Shown here: piece by piece, positions 1 to 10,667 of the stretch
Position numbering within the stretch: the stretch's first letter is position 1
How the letters are laid out: every line of letters starts with the position of its first letter
DNA from: Papilionanthe hookeriana x Papilionanthe teres
Lineage: Eukaryota > Streptophyta > Magnoliopsida > Asparagales > Orchidaceae
Reading direction: 5' to 3'
DNA: 64,000 nt
Assembly (NCBI GenBank): GCA_022702705.1
Contig: CM040424.1
Span: forward strand, 140,231,665 to 140,295,664
Notes under the pieces: model-generated
Told to the model about the DNA's origin: nothing
Database searches by the model: none
What the model saw: the letters and a program-made list of their open reading frames with translations, nothing else
Position numbers and translations under genes: made by a program

Positions 1-1512
1 ACCCAAGTTAAATCTAAATCATCTGCCTAAGTTGAATGTAAACCCTTTGGCTTTACCCAAAACTTAAGTTCAAATCTAAATTGAACCTAAGAGACAATTT
101 ACCTTTTATTCTAACTAAATTGAATCTAAGCAATATTTAACTTTAATTTTAACCTAAATCAGTTATTATTTTGGGTTTTACTTAAATAACCAAGGTTCTA
201 TCAAACATCTTATACATTATGTCTTCCTAAATTGAGCCTACATCACCCTCTATTTTATATTCTACTGAAATTGAATTTAAGAAATATCAAACATTAAGTT
301 CTACTTAAATTAAACCTAAATTGGATCATTAAAAATGAATTAAATGAAAAATTAATTGAATTTAATTGGTTAATAAATCCTAAACAACAAAAAATATTTC
401 AACTTTAAAATTTTGATAAAGACATTAAAACTTAAATGAAACCCTAATAAAAAAGATCACTGAATACAACTTGAAACATAAATGTATTTTGATCTACGAA
501 GATTTCTTGGACGATGCAATCCATGGTTGTTGACAGGAGTCTTCCAATTTTGGTTTAAACACCTTTTGGACTAAGTTGATCATGGCATCCAACAACCCTG
601 GGACAACAGAGCCATGCACATCTTGACCAGATTGTATAAATTTTAAATGCAACCAATTTAAAGAAATAAATTTGACATTATATTGCATGAATAAATCTGG
701 CACTGTTTTCTTGCAGGGTATTTGAAAACTAGTTCAGTTTTAGATTTACTTTCCATGTTATTAGGGTCTGGTAACTCTGTTTTGCAAGACGACAGGACAA
801 TGAAAAACAAAAATAAAATGATAATAACAAAATGGAATATTAATTACAAAATTACATTTACAAAACAAAATAAAAATAATGACAATAAAATGACATTGAC
901 AAAAACAAAACAAAACCAAATCTTTAGGTAGTACGTGACACTTAGAAACATATTACCTGTAGGATTGAATATTGACATTTTTTACTTAATCTTGACACTT
1001 AAAAAAATTTGAGAATAAATGTTAACTTTAATCAGAAGTTTTCTTAGACAGTTTTTAACTGTTTAAGATGTAATTAACTATAGAGGCTTGCTCCTATAGG
1101 AGAAAAAAGGACTCATGGTAGGTAAAATACCTAAATCTCAAGTTATAAATTTCCTTGGGGTTTTACATACATAGAAATCTCAATACCCATACATTCTAGA
1201 GTTTTCTCCATAATCTTTACGACAATGAAACCATCTCGACATTTTCTTTATACTGTTTTCTATTATCACCTTCTTCTTCCCTTCCAAAAATTCTTATATC
1301 TAGGGATCATTTACATAATCTAACAGATTAAGATAATTAAGAGACTAGGGGAATAATATGATGGATAAACAGAGAGTGGCGACTCATAAACAAATACAAC
1401 ATATGACATCTAACCGACATCAAGAAAATTGATCGGCAACATGACACCACGGTGATGACTACAACGACAATACATAAACAAACATCCATTTGTCATTCTC
1501 TGGGTGCCATCA
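1..1512 (+). repeat. Degenerate 3' part of a Tat-like LTR
   Basis: No credible ORF is present. Around 1060-1100 a stretch resembles the sense strand of the family D LTRs near 55500 (shared core AAGATGTAATTAACTATAG followed by GGCTTG), which suggests a distant relative of those LTRs. A sequence ending ..CCATCA just before a tRNA-Arg-like primer binding site fits the 3' end of an LTR at 1512. The 5' part lies outside the window. Assignment rests on this one similarity and the adjacent PBS, so confidence is modest. Confidence 0.4.
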
Positions 1513-1518
1513 AAAGAG

Positions 1519-1536
1519 TGGCGACTTCGCTAGGGA
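1519..1536 (+). promoter_or_regulatory. Primer binding site, tRNA-Arg type (candidate)
   Basis: TGGCGACTTCGCTAGGGA differs at about two positions from the TGGCGACTCCGCTGGGGA form that I recall as the usual PBS of Tat/Ogre-lineage plant elements. It sits seven bases after a CA that could end the upstream LTR. A partial echo (GTGGCGACTC) lies near 1376. It would prime minus-strand DNA synthesis of the element whose LTR occupies the start of the window. Confidence 0.45.
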
Positions 1537-1964
1537 ATTATTTCTCTCCTCATCTCTCATTAAATCATTTGTTCTCTATCTAAAGATATTTTATCTTTTG
1601 ATGAGATAGGATTAATTCTGACTCTTTTAAAAGTTATCATGACAATTCTTTCATAATGACAATACAAAATGACATAAATAAAAAATTTTCCAGTTTATAA
1701 AATGAGTCTATAATAAATTTTGACATTTTGTTCTCTTGAATTTTTTAGAAAATTGCAATGGATTCTCCGGACTTAGTCTTTTCCTATTTTCAAGATCTTA
1801 ATTCACCAATCAATGAAGATACATACTTTCACTAGATTGACTTTAGGTTGTTCGATGAAGATGAGTTTGTACTATGTAGTCCGTCCCAAATCATTACAGA
1901 TCTATTCAATAAAAGTGAAGATTACATTCAATGTCCATGAATGAGTGATGTAGTTCATGGGTAA
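1537..1964 (+). pseudogene. 5' internal region of the truncated Tat-like element, with a broken ORF start
   Basis: From an ATG at 1758 there are 60 codons to a TGA at 1938-1940, with one in-frame TAG at 1833-1835. The peptide begins MDSPDLVFSYFQDLNSP and is acidic after the internal stop. Its position behind a PBS is where an element's first ORF (gag or a Tat 'ORF1') would start. I do not recognise the sequence. The reading ends where an Athila-type LTR fragment begins at about 1965, so the element is truncated there. A chance ORF is possible. Confidence 0.3.
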
Positions 1965-2648
1965 TGGGTGCAAATAAATAGGAAAATATGGTTTATTGGG
2001 CGTAGAATTGAAATTTTAAGGTGATACACAAAAATCCCCAATTTGGTCCTAGTATTTGGAAACTTAAGCTAGAGTTAACCTTCATACGAAGGGAAGTGGG
2101 AACTCTGGTGTGAGAGTCTGTATCCTCCCAGCCTAAACACGGATTTAGGAAAAAACCTAGGATTAACCAATGTTCTTTATAGCACTCTGAAGAGGTTAAA
2201 GAATAGGTATGCTCCTATTTTGCAGAATAAAAGATTTTCATTAATCTTTATTATTCACACACCATAACATCATTGTAAGGGGGAGGACAGTTTCTCCAAA
2301 TTTGAACCATTCAATACAAAACTTAGTGTAGTGGTTGTTAACTTTAAATTGAAATTTAGAAAATACTTTATTATTCTTAGAATCTCTAGCATCTTTAAAC
2401 TTTAGTAACTTTAGTAACTTTATTATTTACTTTATGTGCTTTGTAATTTGAATATTGAATTTTTGTGCAACACTTTAAAGATCTACTTCCTCCCTATGGG
2501 ATTGATAATCAGGACTCTACTGGAGCCCTATACTACTTGAGCAATATGTATACTTACGTATAGATTGGCTGCTTTCTTATTACATTAATTATACTTTGTG
2601 ACTAAATTGAAAATACTTATAAATAATTATTTAAGGCAGCTACGATCA
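1965..2648 (+). repeat. Athila-type LTR fragment (3' part, direct orientation)
   Basis: It shares a chain of landmarks with the other Athila-type LTRs here: GTGCAAATAAATAGGAA, a GTTCTTTATAG block, GGTAAAGAATA..GCT..CTATTT, a ..CCTATGGGATTGATA.. block, and TACTTGAGCAATATGTATACTTACG. It ends in ..GGCAGCTACGATCA, comparable to the ..GGCAGGATCA end of the 5' LTR at 40437-42150. The 5' half is missing. Confidence 0.65.
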
Positions 2649-2921
2649 ACAATCAATTTGACTTAACTGAAGCTTAAACCTAACCTAGCCCAACTTGAAC
2701 CCAAATGACCAAAAGTGAACCAAGGCCCAAATGTCTGCAAAACCTAGCCAAATTGACTTAGACAAGCCCACTACAACCGGCATTTGGACCTTAGGAGCCA
2801 CCCTAGATGGACTTAGCCCAACCTAGTTGAGCCATGGACCAAAAATCCCTAAAATTAGGGGATTTCTTTCCTAAAATTCCTAGTTGTACGCCATTTTTAA
2901 ATTGCAAAAATTTATGAACTC

Positions 2922-2934
<13 letters not shown>
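2649..2934. other. Unassigned spacer between inverted LTR fragments
   Basis: Non-coding sequence rich in CCCAA/CCTAA-like words (TAGCCCAACTTGAACCC). In texture it resembles the pyrimidine-poor strand of the family D LTRs around 49400-50000. No ORF or clear homology is visible. Confidence 0.4.

Positions 2935-2960
<26 letters not shown>
2935..2960. repeat. (AT)13 microsatellite
   Basis: Thirteen uninterrupted AT units at the centre of an inverted pair of LTR fragments. Confidence 0.95.
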
Positions 2961-2962
<2 letters not shown>

Positions 2963-3375
2963 ATTTAGTTTTTTATTAAGTCACACAATTAAACACAAGT
3001 ATACGTATTGCTCAAGTAATACAGGGCTCTAATAGAGTCCTGGTTAACGATCCTACGAGGAGGTATTTAATTCTATAATATAGCACATAAATTACTTCAC
3101 GAATCACACCACAATTGTACTAATTAATAATAATAAAAGATGAATAAATAGTTGCAGTTACTAATTATAATAAAGTACGTTCTAACTTCCTAACAAAGTT
3201 AACTAACACAAGACTAAATTTATAACAAAATTTCAAATTTAAGAAAGAATCCTTCTCCTCTCCAATAATAATGTGATGATTTAGTGACATAGATCATTAA
3301 TGCAATAGTATTGTGCCAAATAGGAGAATTCCTATTCTTTACCCTCTTCTAAGCGATATAAGCAACAATACTATT
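2961..3375 (-). repeat. Athila-type LTR fragment (inverted)
   Basis: Read on the minus strand it repeats the landmarks of the fragment at 1965-2648: GCCAAATAGGAG and the GGTAAAGAATAGG block near 3330-3350, the CTCCTCGTAGGATCG..AGGACTCTA block near 3030-3065, and TACTTGAGCAATACGTATACT near 2999-3020. It abuts the partial 5' LTR of Athila copy A at about 3375. Confidence 0.65.
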
Positions 3376-4687
3376 AATGAGACACCAAGGCACAATTTTG
3401 GAAAATTTTAAAAAGGAGACTTGAAGATCAGAAAAATGATTGTTTTTGGAGAGTGTGACTAGTGTTAAGAGTAAAGTTTATGTTAGAGAGTTATTGAGAG
3501 AAAACCTTTCCACTTCACCACTTTTATTATCAATTGAATCTAGTTTTTATTAAGAGTAGAATAGAGATTCATAGTCAACGGAGTTGGGCGCCAACCTCTA
3601 CTGTATCTTGTAAAAGCAAAGCAATGTTTCAAAGGAACTTCAAGATTCTGGTGGAGAGGATTTTCAGATAAGTTTTTATCTTATTTTACATATGTTTTTA
3701 AAGTAAGACTTTTTGTGTTTTCACTATGATTTCTACTTTCAAATCAAGTTGTGACTGTGTTTTCTCCATGAGTTCTTAATAGTTTTCTTTTTATCTTTTT
3801 TACATTAAAATTATGAAGTAATTAAATTATGGAAGGAAGTTATGTGAATTATAGGATTTCAATGTTTGAAGAAGTTGTGATGATTCACTACTTTGAACTT
3901 CATTTACCTCATGATTTGGCCAATTAAGATGTTAAAATTTATTGTGAGAACATGTAAGAACCAATGTTGTATTATCTCAATCAACAATTGGAAAGAATCA
4001 CATGCAAGTGTATGGGTGAGAATTGTAGTCCATATGGTTGTGTGCAAATAAATAAGAAGATTTGTCTTTAATGGGAAGTAAAATTAAAGGACTTTAGAGT
4101 TACAGGCTAAAGCCCCCAAGTTTGGTTTAATGTTTTAAATTTTGTTATGTGATGCTAGCCCCCAGGTGGAGGGAATAGAGGGAACTCTAGAGTGAGAGCT
4201 AGTATCCTCCCCTCCTAACCCATCTACATGATTTCAAATCTTCAAATTAACAAATGTTCTTTATAGAACCAAGTAAGGGTAAAGAATATAATTGCTTCAT
4301 TTGGCATAACACAGTTAGATACTTCTACAACAAAATTCTATAATTATTACTCATTCATTGAAAGGGGACAAAGATATTTTATTCTCATTTGCTTTCATAC
4401 TATTTTATAGTTCTGTTAACTTTAGTTGTTTGCTTTAATTTTTATTCAGAAAATACTAAAAACAAATTTGAAAAACTTTATATCTTAAAACATACTTTAC
4501 AAAATCATTTTAAAAAGTAAAAAGTTCTTTTTCTTATTTCTTTAAAATTTTAGACATTTTCCTATGGGTTCGATATCTTGAGACTTAATCGAAAAGACTT
4601 ATATTACTTGATAAACAATATGTATACTTGCATAGAATATCATATTATAAAATAATTAAAATATATCTCTTATTTACTTCAGAATCA
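3376..4687 (+). repeat. 5' LTR of Athila copy A, 5'-truncated
   Basis: From GAGACACCAAGGCAC onward it follows the copy B 5' LTR (from about 40826) through the TTATTGAGAG, TTGGGCGCCAACCTCTA, GGAAGGAAGT and GTTCTTTATAGAACCAAG blocks, to an end ..CAGAATCA. The first ~390 bp of the LTR, including the TG terminus, are missing. The junction is with the inverted LTR fragment at 2961-3375. Confidence 0.75.
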
Positions 4688-4798
4688 AGTTTTTAGCGTC
4701 GTTGCAAAGAAAGAGATAATATCATTGGAAAAAATATAAATTGAAAAATGTAAGGGTACATATTTGGTGATCATGTTTTTGGTGCAGTTGCCGGGGAA
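4688..4798 (+). promoter_or_regulatory. Duplicated, decayed tRNA-Asp-type primer binding site region
   Basis: Two PBS-like motifs occur 80-odd bases apart: TTTTTAGCGTCGTTGCAAAG at about 4689-4708 and TTTGGTGCAGTTGCCGGGG near 4778-4796. Only one is present in copy B (TAGCGCCGTTGCCGGGGA). Sequence after the second motif lines up with copy B, so 4688-4771 is extra. The tRNA-Asp-type PBS is characteristic of Athila elements. Confidence 0.6.
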
Positions 4799-4890
4799 AT
4801 TAATTAAAATATCATTTAAAGAAAATTTAAGAAAAATTAAGTTTTTAGTTTCCATTATTTTTGTTAGTGTGTTTTATTTTATTTTGTTAA

Positions 4891-6644
4891 TTGTGTATAT
4901 GTAGTTCAGGTTTTGAGGGACTTGTGCCTTGCGATTCTAAATTAGAGAGAACTATCAAAAAAATTAAAAAAATTAAAAATATAGAAAAAGATAAAAAATA
5001 TTCAAGAAATGGCAAATCAAGTCATCAAAATGTTGAAATCCATCAAGAATTTAGCCTTTTAAGTTATTATGCTAATCTTACAGTAGATGAACTTCATGGT
5101 AGTATTCAACACCCTGTTGTAGTTGTAATTCATTTGAACTTAAATCTGCTATTATCCGGATGGTATCTAATAATCAGTTTGGGGTAGCAACAACTGAAGA
5201 TCCTAGTTTACATCTTGCCAATTTTCTAGAATTGTGTGCTACTTTTAAATACGATGGTGTTTCGGATGATGCTATTATACTTAGAATTTTTCCTTTCTCA
5301 CTAAGGGATAAAGCTAAGATATGGTTAAATTCGCTAGCACTTAGATCTATCAGAACTTGGGGTGATTTAGCACAAAAATTCCTTGCTATATATTTTCCAC
5401 CATCGAAGGCTACAAAGCTCAGAAATGATATTACAACTTTTTTGTCAATTTGAAGGGGAATCTATATATGAAGCATGGGAAATGATTTAAAGATCTCCTA
5501 AGAAAATGTCCACATCATTCGATGCCAGATCGGTTAATAATTCAGAAATTTTATAATGGATTAGTTTGATCTCTTAGATCTCTTATCGATGCTGTTGTTG
5601 GTGATTCATTGATGTCTAATCAATTTGCTGATGCTGATGCTTTAATTGAAGAAATGGAAACTAATAATTTTCAAAGGCCTTCTGAAAGGTTAAATCCTAA
5701 AAGGTAGCCAACATTCATGAAAATGATGCTTTTACGATGCTAGCAAATTACGTTGCTGTAATTTCAAGGAAGATACACCAAATTGGGATGATTTTTTCTC
5801 TGCCAACTTCCATGATGGAGGAAAAATCATTAGGCCAAATGGTTGATTCTCAAACTTCATCAGAAACCTTGAATGCCATAAGTAAGCCTATAAACCCATT
5901 ATCCAATTATTATAATCTAGGTTAGAAAAATTATCCAAACATTAACAGAAATACTAATAATCAGGGTACTAGTAATCAACAATGGGGGAACAACCAAGTA
6001 AACCCATTGGAAAACTAGAACAACCAAGGGAATAATAATTATAGACCAACCTATCCTCTAGGTTTTAACAATACTTTACAATTTAAGGAAAAGAAGTTGT
6101 CTATTGAAGAAGTGATGTTACAAATGGGAATAAATTACAAAGTTAATGAGCTACAATCAGAAATACTGAGAATCAATAGGGATAGATTGCCAAATCCTTA
6201 AGTAACAGATCCTAAGAAATGCTTCCTAGTAATACTGAAGTAAATCTAAGAGACAAGACTAAAGAGCACGTACAAGCTATTCAGTTGAGAAGTGGAAGAC
6301 AATTGGAAGGTAGCGTTCAAAAAGAGACTGAAGTAGAGAAAGAAGAGATTGAAAAACAACAAGATGACGCTCTGAAAGGTTTGGAAAGACATATTTCTCT
6401 ACTTAAAGTTGATTTAGAAAAGCCACCACCTCCATTTCCTCAGAGAATTCGACAACAAAAACTAAATAAGCAATTTTCAAAATTCTTAGAGATATTTAAT
6501 AAGCTTACAATCAATATTCCATTTGCTGAAGCCTCAGAACAAATTCCAAGCTATGTGAAATTTATGAAGGATATTCTAAATAGAAAGAGGAAGTTTAAAG
6601 ATAATGAGACTGTTGCACATAGTGAAGAGTGTAGCACTATAATT
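4891..6644 (+). pseudogene. gag: gag of Athila copy A (broken)
   Basis: Capsid-type Gag that would package element RNA. Recognisable Athila Gag motifs run across several frames: TVDELHGSIQHP near 5080-5115, SNNQFG and ASLHLANFLEL-like text near 5170-5230, YDGVSDDAIILRIFPFSLRDKAKIW at 5250-5330, IRTWGDLAQKFL near 5350, and an Asn/Gln-rich stretch around 5930-6060. The part from 6219 contains VQAIQLRSGRQLEG and PPPPFPQRIRQQKLNKQF, the conserved gag-protease linker of the lineage. Frameshifts lie near 5150, 5450-5500 and 5700, with in-frame stops at 5923 and 6200. The true start may be the ATG at about 5009 rather than 4891. No zinc knuckle is visible. Confidence 0.8.
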
Positions 6645-6945
6645 AAGAAAAAGCTTCTTGAAAAGCTTAAAGATCCTGGAAGTTTCACAATTCCATGTGC
6701 AATCGGAGACAGATTATTTGGAAAAGCTTAATGTGATTTGGGTGCAAGAATTAAACTTATGCTATTATCAATATTCAAAAGACTGGGATTAGGAGAAATA
6801 ACCCCTACTACTATAACTCGAGAATTAGCTGATCCTTCGATCACATATCCTAAAGTTTGGTAAAAGTGGATCAATTTATCTTTCCTATTGATTTCATTGT
6901 GTTGGATATGAAGAAGATAAAGAGATGACCATAATTTTAGGGAGA
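6645..6945 (+). pseudogene. Protease N-terminal part of copy A (interrupted)
   Basis: KLLEKLKDPGSFTIPCAIGD followed by a TAA and then CDLGARIKLM is the aspartic-protease entry region. The catalytic signature of the family is D-L-G-A-S; here the Asp is kept but Ser is replaced by Arg, and a stop precedes it. SIFKRLGLGE follows. The reading is interrupted at 6945 by the solo LTR. The matching remainder resumes at 8690. Confidence 0.75.
6941..6945 (+). repeat. Target site duplication GGAGA (left) of solo LTR
   Basis: GGAGA here and at 8685-8689 flank the TG..CA boundaries of the inserted LTR. Copy B has a single GGAGA (GGGAGACCATTCC) at the equivalent site. Confidence 0.9.
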
Positions 6946-7354
6946 TGATCTATAAAAAAATATCTATTTCTTTATGTCTTAATTATTATCAATTTTAAAG
7001 GATATTATGCTTTAATGAAAGGTATTTTTTATGTTTATGGATGTAGGTGATGTAAAAAGGACTAAAAAGGAAAAAGGAGCAAAAAGGAGCAAAAATGGAG
7101 CAAAATACAAAAAGTATAAAAAAATATGGCCTGGCGCCTAAGCACAAGACACGATACAGAAACTGTCAAGTTTTTGACAACGTTTGATCGGTTATTTTGA
7201 TGAAGTGAGCGGTTATTGGACATTCTAGAAGACTGGCATTTGTTCCTTGATAATAGGACATGTGATACATTGCATTTGGACGCTCCAAAATGGTTTTAAT
7301 CGCGAAGAGGTGCGAAGAACTGGACGCGGTGTCTAGCGCCTAGGTGTCAAATTC

Positions 7355-7370
7355 TGGCGCCTAGGCGCCA
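7355..7370. repeat. 16-bp perfect palindrome TGGCGCCTAGGCGCCA
   Basis: It reads identically on both strands. It is one of several GGCGC..GCGCC islands in the Athila-type sequences of this window (see findings). It lies about 75 bp upstream of the putative TATA box of the solo LTR. Confidence 0.9.
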
Positions 7371-7442
7371 GACAGACCTTCTAGAAGATTCATTGAATGT
7401 GGACATGTTTTGATGAGGTGCCTCAAGGCAACCCTTAAAGCC

Positions 7443-7450
7443 TATAAATA
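7443..7450 (+). promoter_or_regulatory. TATA box of solo LTR C
   Basis: TATAAATA in the context AAAGCCTATAAATAAGGGTCC, about 500 bp into the LTR, is a good plant TATA element. Transcription would be expected to start about 30 bp downstream and define the U3/R border. Confidence 0.6.
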
Positions 7451-8684
7451 AGGGTCCATTTCTTCAGAAAATGTGCCCCTCCCATTGTAACCCTTTCTCT
7501 TATCCACTTTAGGATCTCTCATCCTTAGAGAGAGTAATAGAGAGAGAAATTTAGGGCCACTTTTGTTTAGTTTAGTGAGTTTATTTTCAAGTTGTTGCAT
7601 CTGGAGTTCATTACACTGTGGAGTCAGTAAGAATCAAAAGATCTGTAGAAGAAATATTTGGGATAAGTATTTTATATTTGATTCAAAGTTTATTTATTAT
7701 GTTTTGCTGTTTATATTCAATGTATTCTGAGTAGTTAGTTTGCTTTCTTCCTTCAATTGTAAAGAGATAGATAAGATAAAGATTCGATGGAGAATTGAAA
7801 TTCAAAATATTTTTCAAAACATTGTGATGACATTTATACCTGATCTTACTTTACTTTTAAAATTGGCCATTTAAATTGTTAAAACCTGTTGAAGAGTTTT
7901 GAGACCTAGAAGGAGAAGAACTCTTAACTTGTAAATGTCACATGAATCCTTGGGTAGTCGAAGGCCATGTGCGGGCTAATCAAGGTGAAGTACAAATAAA
8001 TAGGAAGATAAGATTTAAAGGGCGTAGAATTGATAAGTTTTTAGAGTGACAGACAAAATTCTTATAATTTGATTTATAGATTAGGAAAGGGTCACTAGTA
8101 GGGCCGACCATAGCCACCCTTGGACATCTAGAAATGTGAGTCTAGATTAACCCATTCTACTAACAATACATCCGCACTTGATCTGTAAATTAGTCAATGT
8201 TCTTTGCGCCTGGATCAATGGGTAAAGAATAGGAATGCTTCTATTTGGCACAATACCATAAATCAAATTCTCCAACGAATATTAAATTATCTTAAAAATC
8301 TTAGATTAATTGAAGGGAAGAAAGTTGTTTATTTTATATAGTTTTCATAAATCATTTTCTTATTATTGTTTTCTTTATTTGCATCTAGTAAATTAATAGT
8401 AATTTATAGTTGAATTAAAAGATAAAAAGATATTTTTGAAATATAATATTTAGAAGATTTATCACTATAATTCTTCCCCGTGGGATCGATACTGGGGTCT
8501 TTATTTCAAAGCCCTATATTACTTGAAACGATACGTATACTCGCGTAGTACCCCTAGTGTGTAAAAAATATTTTCTAAATTTACAATATTTTGATTTTAT
8601 ACACTAGCCGCTATTTATAAATTGGGTCAAGTTTTTGGCCATCTTTTGGAAGCAAATATTACTGCGTTATTTCAGGTCGGGTCA

Positions 8685-8689
8685 GGAGA
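8685..8689 (+). repeat. Target site duplication GGAGA (right) of solo LTR
   Basis: Second copy of the 5-bp duplication; the protease reading frame of copy A resumes directly after it (CCTTTCCTAGCCACAGG). Confidence 0.9.
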
Positions 8690-9166
8690 CCTTTCCTAGC
8701 CACAGGCAGAGTGATGATAAATATGCAAAAAGGGGAATTAATGATGCGAGATAAAGATCAAAAAGTTACATTCAATATTTCAAAGTTAATGAAATATTCT
8801 GCAAGAGGTAAAGCTGATGAATGTTATAGGATTGTTGTTATCAAATATTTTAGTGAATGTCATTTCAAGTTAACTTATGAAGACAAATCTAAAAATAAAG
8901 TATTTGATCACAAGCAAGAAGAGGAATTACAAGATTTTGAAGATTTTCATGAGGAAGATTTGAATTATGTTCATGAAAATTTTGAAATGTTGGACATGAT
9001 TGAAAAAGATGAATCTTTTGGTTTATCAATTGAAAAACCTCCTGAACTTGATTTAAAGATGCTTTCTAATCATTTAAAGTATGCCTTTTTAGGTGATTCA
9101 TCTACTTTTCCAGTTATAATTTCTTCTCAATTAACTGAAAGAGAAGAAGAGAGTTTGAAATTTTAA
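8690..9166 (+). pseudogene. Protease C-terminal part and protease-RT linker of copy A
   Basis: Continuation of the interrupted protease. It carries FNISKLMKYSARGKADECYR, matching copy B at 44419-44480, and an acidic linker. Near the end, EKPPELDLKMLSNHLKYAFL and FPVIISSQLTEREEE are the conserved Athila linker ahead of the reverse transcriptase. A TAA at 9164-9166 ends the open stretch. Confidence 0.8.
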
Positions 9167-10326
9167 AGAAATATATAAAAGCCTTTGGATGGACAATAAT
9201 TGATATTAAAGGAATCAGTCTTTCAATTTGCATACATAGAATCCTTGTAGAGGATAACTGCAAACCTTGGGCTGATCCTCAAAGGAGATTAATTCCTATC
9301 ATAAAAGAAGTTATTAAGAAAGAAATCTTAAAGTGGTTGGATGCTAGAATTATCTAACCTATTTCAGATAGTGCGTGGATTAGTCATATTCACTAAGTAC
9401 CTAAGAAAGGAGGAGTTACTGTGATTGTGAATGAAAAGAATGAAATAATACAGTAAGATAATTTACAGGGTGGTGAATATGCATTGATTATAGAAAATTA
9501 AATCTTACAACTAGGAAAGACCGTATTCCACTTCCTTTCCAAGATAAGATGTTGGAGAGAATGGTTGGGCATAAATACTTTTATTTTTTGAAGGATATAT
9601 TGTTTACCACCAAATTATTGCTCCTGAGGATCAAGAGAAAACAATGTTTACTAGTCCTTATGGTACATATTCCACTTCCTTATGGTATATTTTCTTTCCT
9701 GAGGAACAAGAATGCCCTTTGGTTTATGTAATGTCCCTGCTACATTTCAGAGATGTATGATGGAAATTTTCTATGATTTAATAGAAAAAGGAATTGAAGT
9801 TTTTATGGATGACTTTTTAGTGTTTGGAATTTCATTTGAATCATGTTTAGAACATCTATAAAAAGTTCTGAAATGTTGTGAAGAAACTACATTGGTCCTT
9901 AATTGAAAAAAATGCTAATTTATGGTAGCAGGAAGAATTGTTTTGGGACAGCGTATATCAGAAAATGGTATGGAAGTAGATCCTGCAAAAATTCAAGTGA
10001 TCTCTAATTTGCCTTACCTAACTAATGTAAGGGGAATTAGAAGTATTCTGGGATATGCTAGATTTTACAACCATTATATTAAAGACTTTTCACAAATTTT
10101 GAAGCCTTATATGTCTTTTACTTGAAAAAGATGTGATTTTTAATTTTGATGATGATTTCCTAAAAGCTTTTGAAACATTAAAAGAAAAAAAATTAATCAT
10201 TGCACCTGTTATAGTTTCACCTAACTGGGAAAAACTTTTTGAATTAATATATGATGCTAGTGATTATGCTATTGGAGATGTTTTAGGTCAGAAATATGAT
10301 AAGATTTTCAAAGTGATTTACCATGC
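9167..10326 (+). pseudogene. pol: Reverse transcriptase and start of RNase H of copy A (interrupted)
   Basis: RT that would copy element RNA to DNA. Visible pieces are GWTIIDIKGIS near 9187, CIHRILVEDN near 9230, the palm motif VFMDDFLVFGISFE near 9800 (F-M-D-D, the usual Athila form of YxDD), and then VDPAKIQVISNLPYLTNVRGIRSILGYARFYNHYIKDFSQI at 9970-10100. RNase H begins with NWEKLFELIYDASDYAIGDVLGQKYDKIF near 10225-10310 and is cut at 10326 by element D. Stops and frameshifts occur at about 9356, 9394, 9455, 9500, 9730 and 10125. Confidence 0.8.
10322..10326 (+). repeat. Target site duplication CATGC (left) of element D
   Basis: CATGC precedes TGTCGGCATA here and follows GAGGTCAACA at 33688-33692. 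The uninterrupted site in copy B reads TACTATGCTAGTAAAACTC. Confidence 0.85.
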
Positions 10327-10503
10327 TGTCGGCATATTTTCAGGTTTGTGTGTTGAATTTTAAAAAGGGGATCGCCTACAGAAATTATCGGCAAATTTTT
10401 AATTTAATTTAAATAAATAGTTTGAAAAAGTAGTATTTGATTTTGAAAATAATTTCAAGATATGAAATCAAACCGACCTAACATCCCTGATGGTTTATAT
10501 AAA

Positions 10504-10570
10504 CGAGCGCCGCATCACAAACTGTGTATCTATTCCGAAGAATAGACACACTGTTTGGTGATGGGGCTCG
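10504..10570 (-). promoter_or_regulatory. 67-nt stem-loop near LTR 3' end, C(UUCG)G loop
   Basis: Long imperfect inverted repeat: outer arms CGAGC/GCTCG, middle ATCAC..AAAC / GTTT..GTGAT, then GTGT/ACAC, and inner perfect arms CTATTC/GAATAG. On the element's sense strand the loop is TTCG closed by C and G, the classic extra-stable tetraloop. The same 67-nt structure, with sequence changes, is at 55669-55735 and 60640-60706. It would lie in the 5' leader of the genomic RNA. Confidence 0.7.
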
Positions 10571-10637
10571 ATTAAATAAACTAGAAGATTTGTGACATCC
10601 GTTTGGTGTGCGAACCAATTTTATAAGCCGACAAATT

Positions 10638-10667
10638 CCCTGCTTAATATAAATGAATTAAGCGGGG
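10638..10667 (-). promoter_or_regulatory. Second short hairpin in the LTR 3' end
   Basis: CTGCTTAA..TTAAGCGG arms around an AT-rich loop. The solo LTR has the same hairpin with a perfect 10-bp stem at 55570-55599. Confidence 0.55.

Larger units (their letters stand above)
6946..8684 (+). repeat. Solo LTR 'C' (1,739 bp) in the protease of Athila copy A
   Basis: It starts TGATCTATAAA and ends CAGGTCGGGTCA, flanked by GGAGA on both sides. No internal domain, PBS or coding sequence is inside, so this is a solo LTR left by LTR-LTR recombination. It shares layout with the Athila LTR of copy B (similar TGAT start, GGCGC-rich islands, CAAATAAATAGGAAGAT, GGGTAAAGAATAGG, TACTTGAAACGATACGTATAC), so it is a related Athila-type family. 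Its 3' half recurs at 38707-39562. Confidence 0.9.

Noticed and set aside
494..931. Frames of 69 codons at 494-703 (minus) and 722-931 (plus)
   Set aside because: Low complexity, short and within degenerate LTR sequence.
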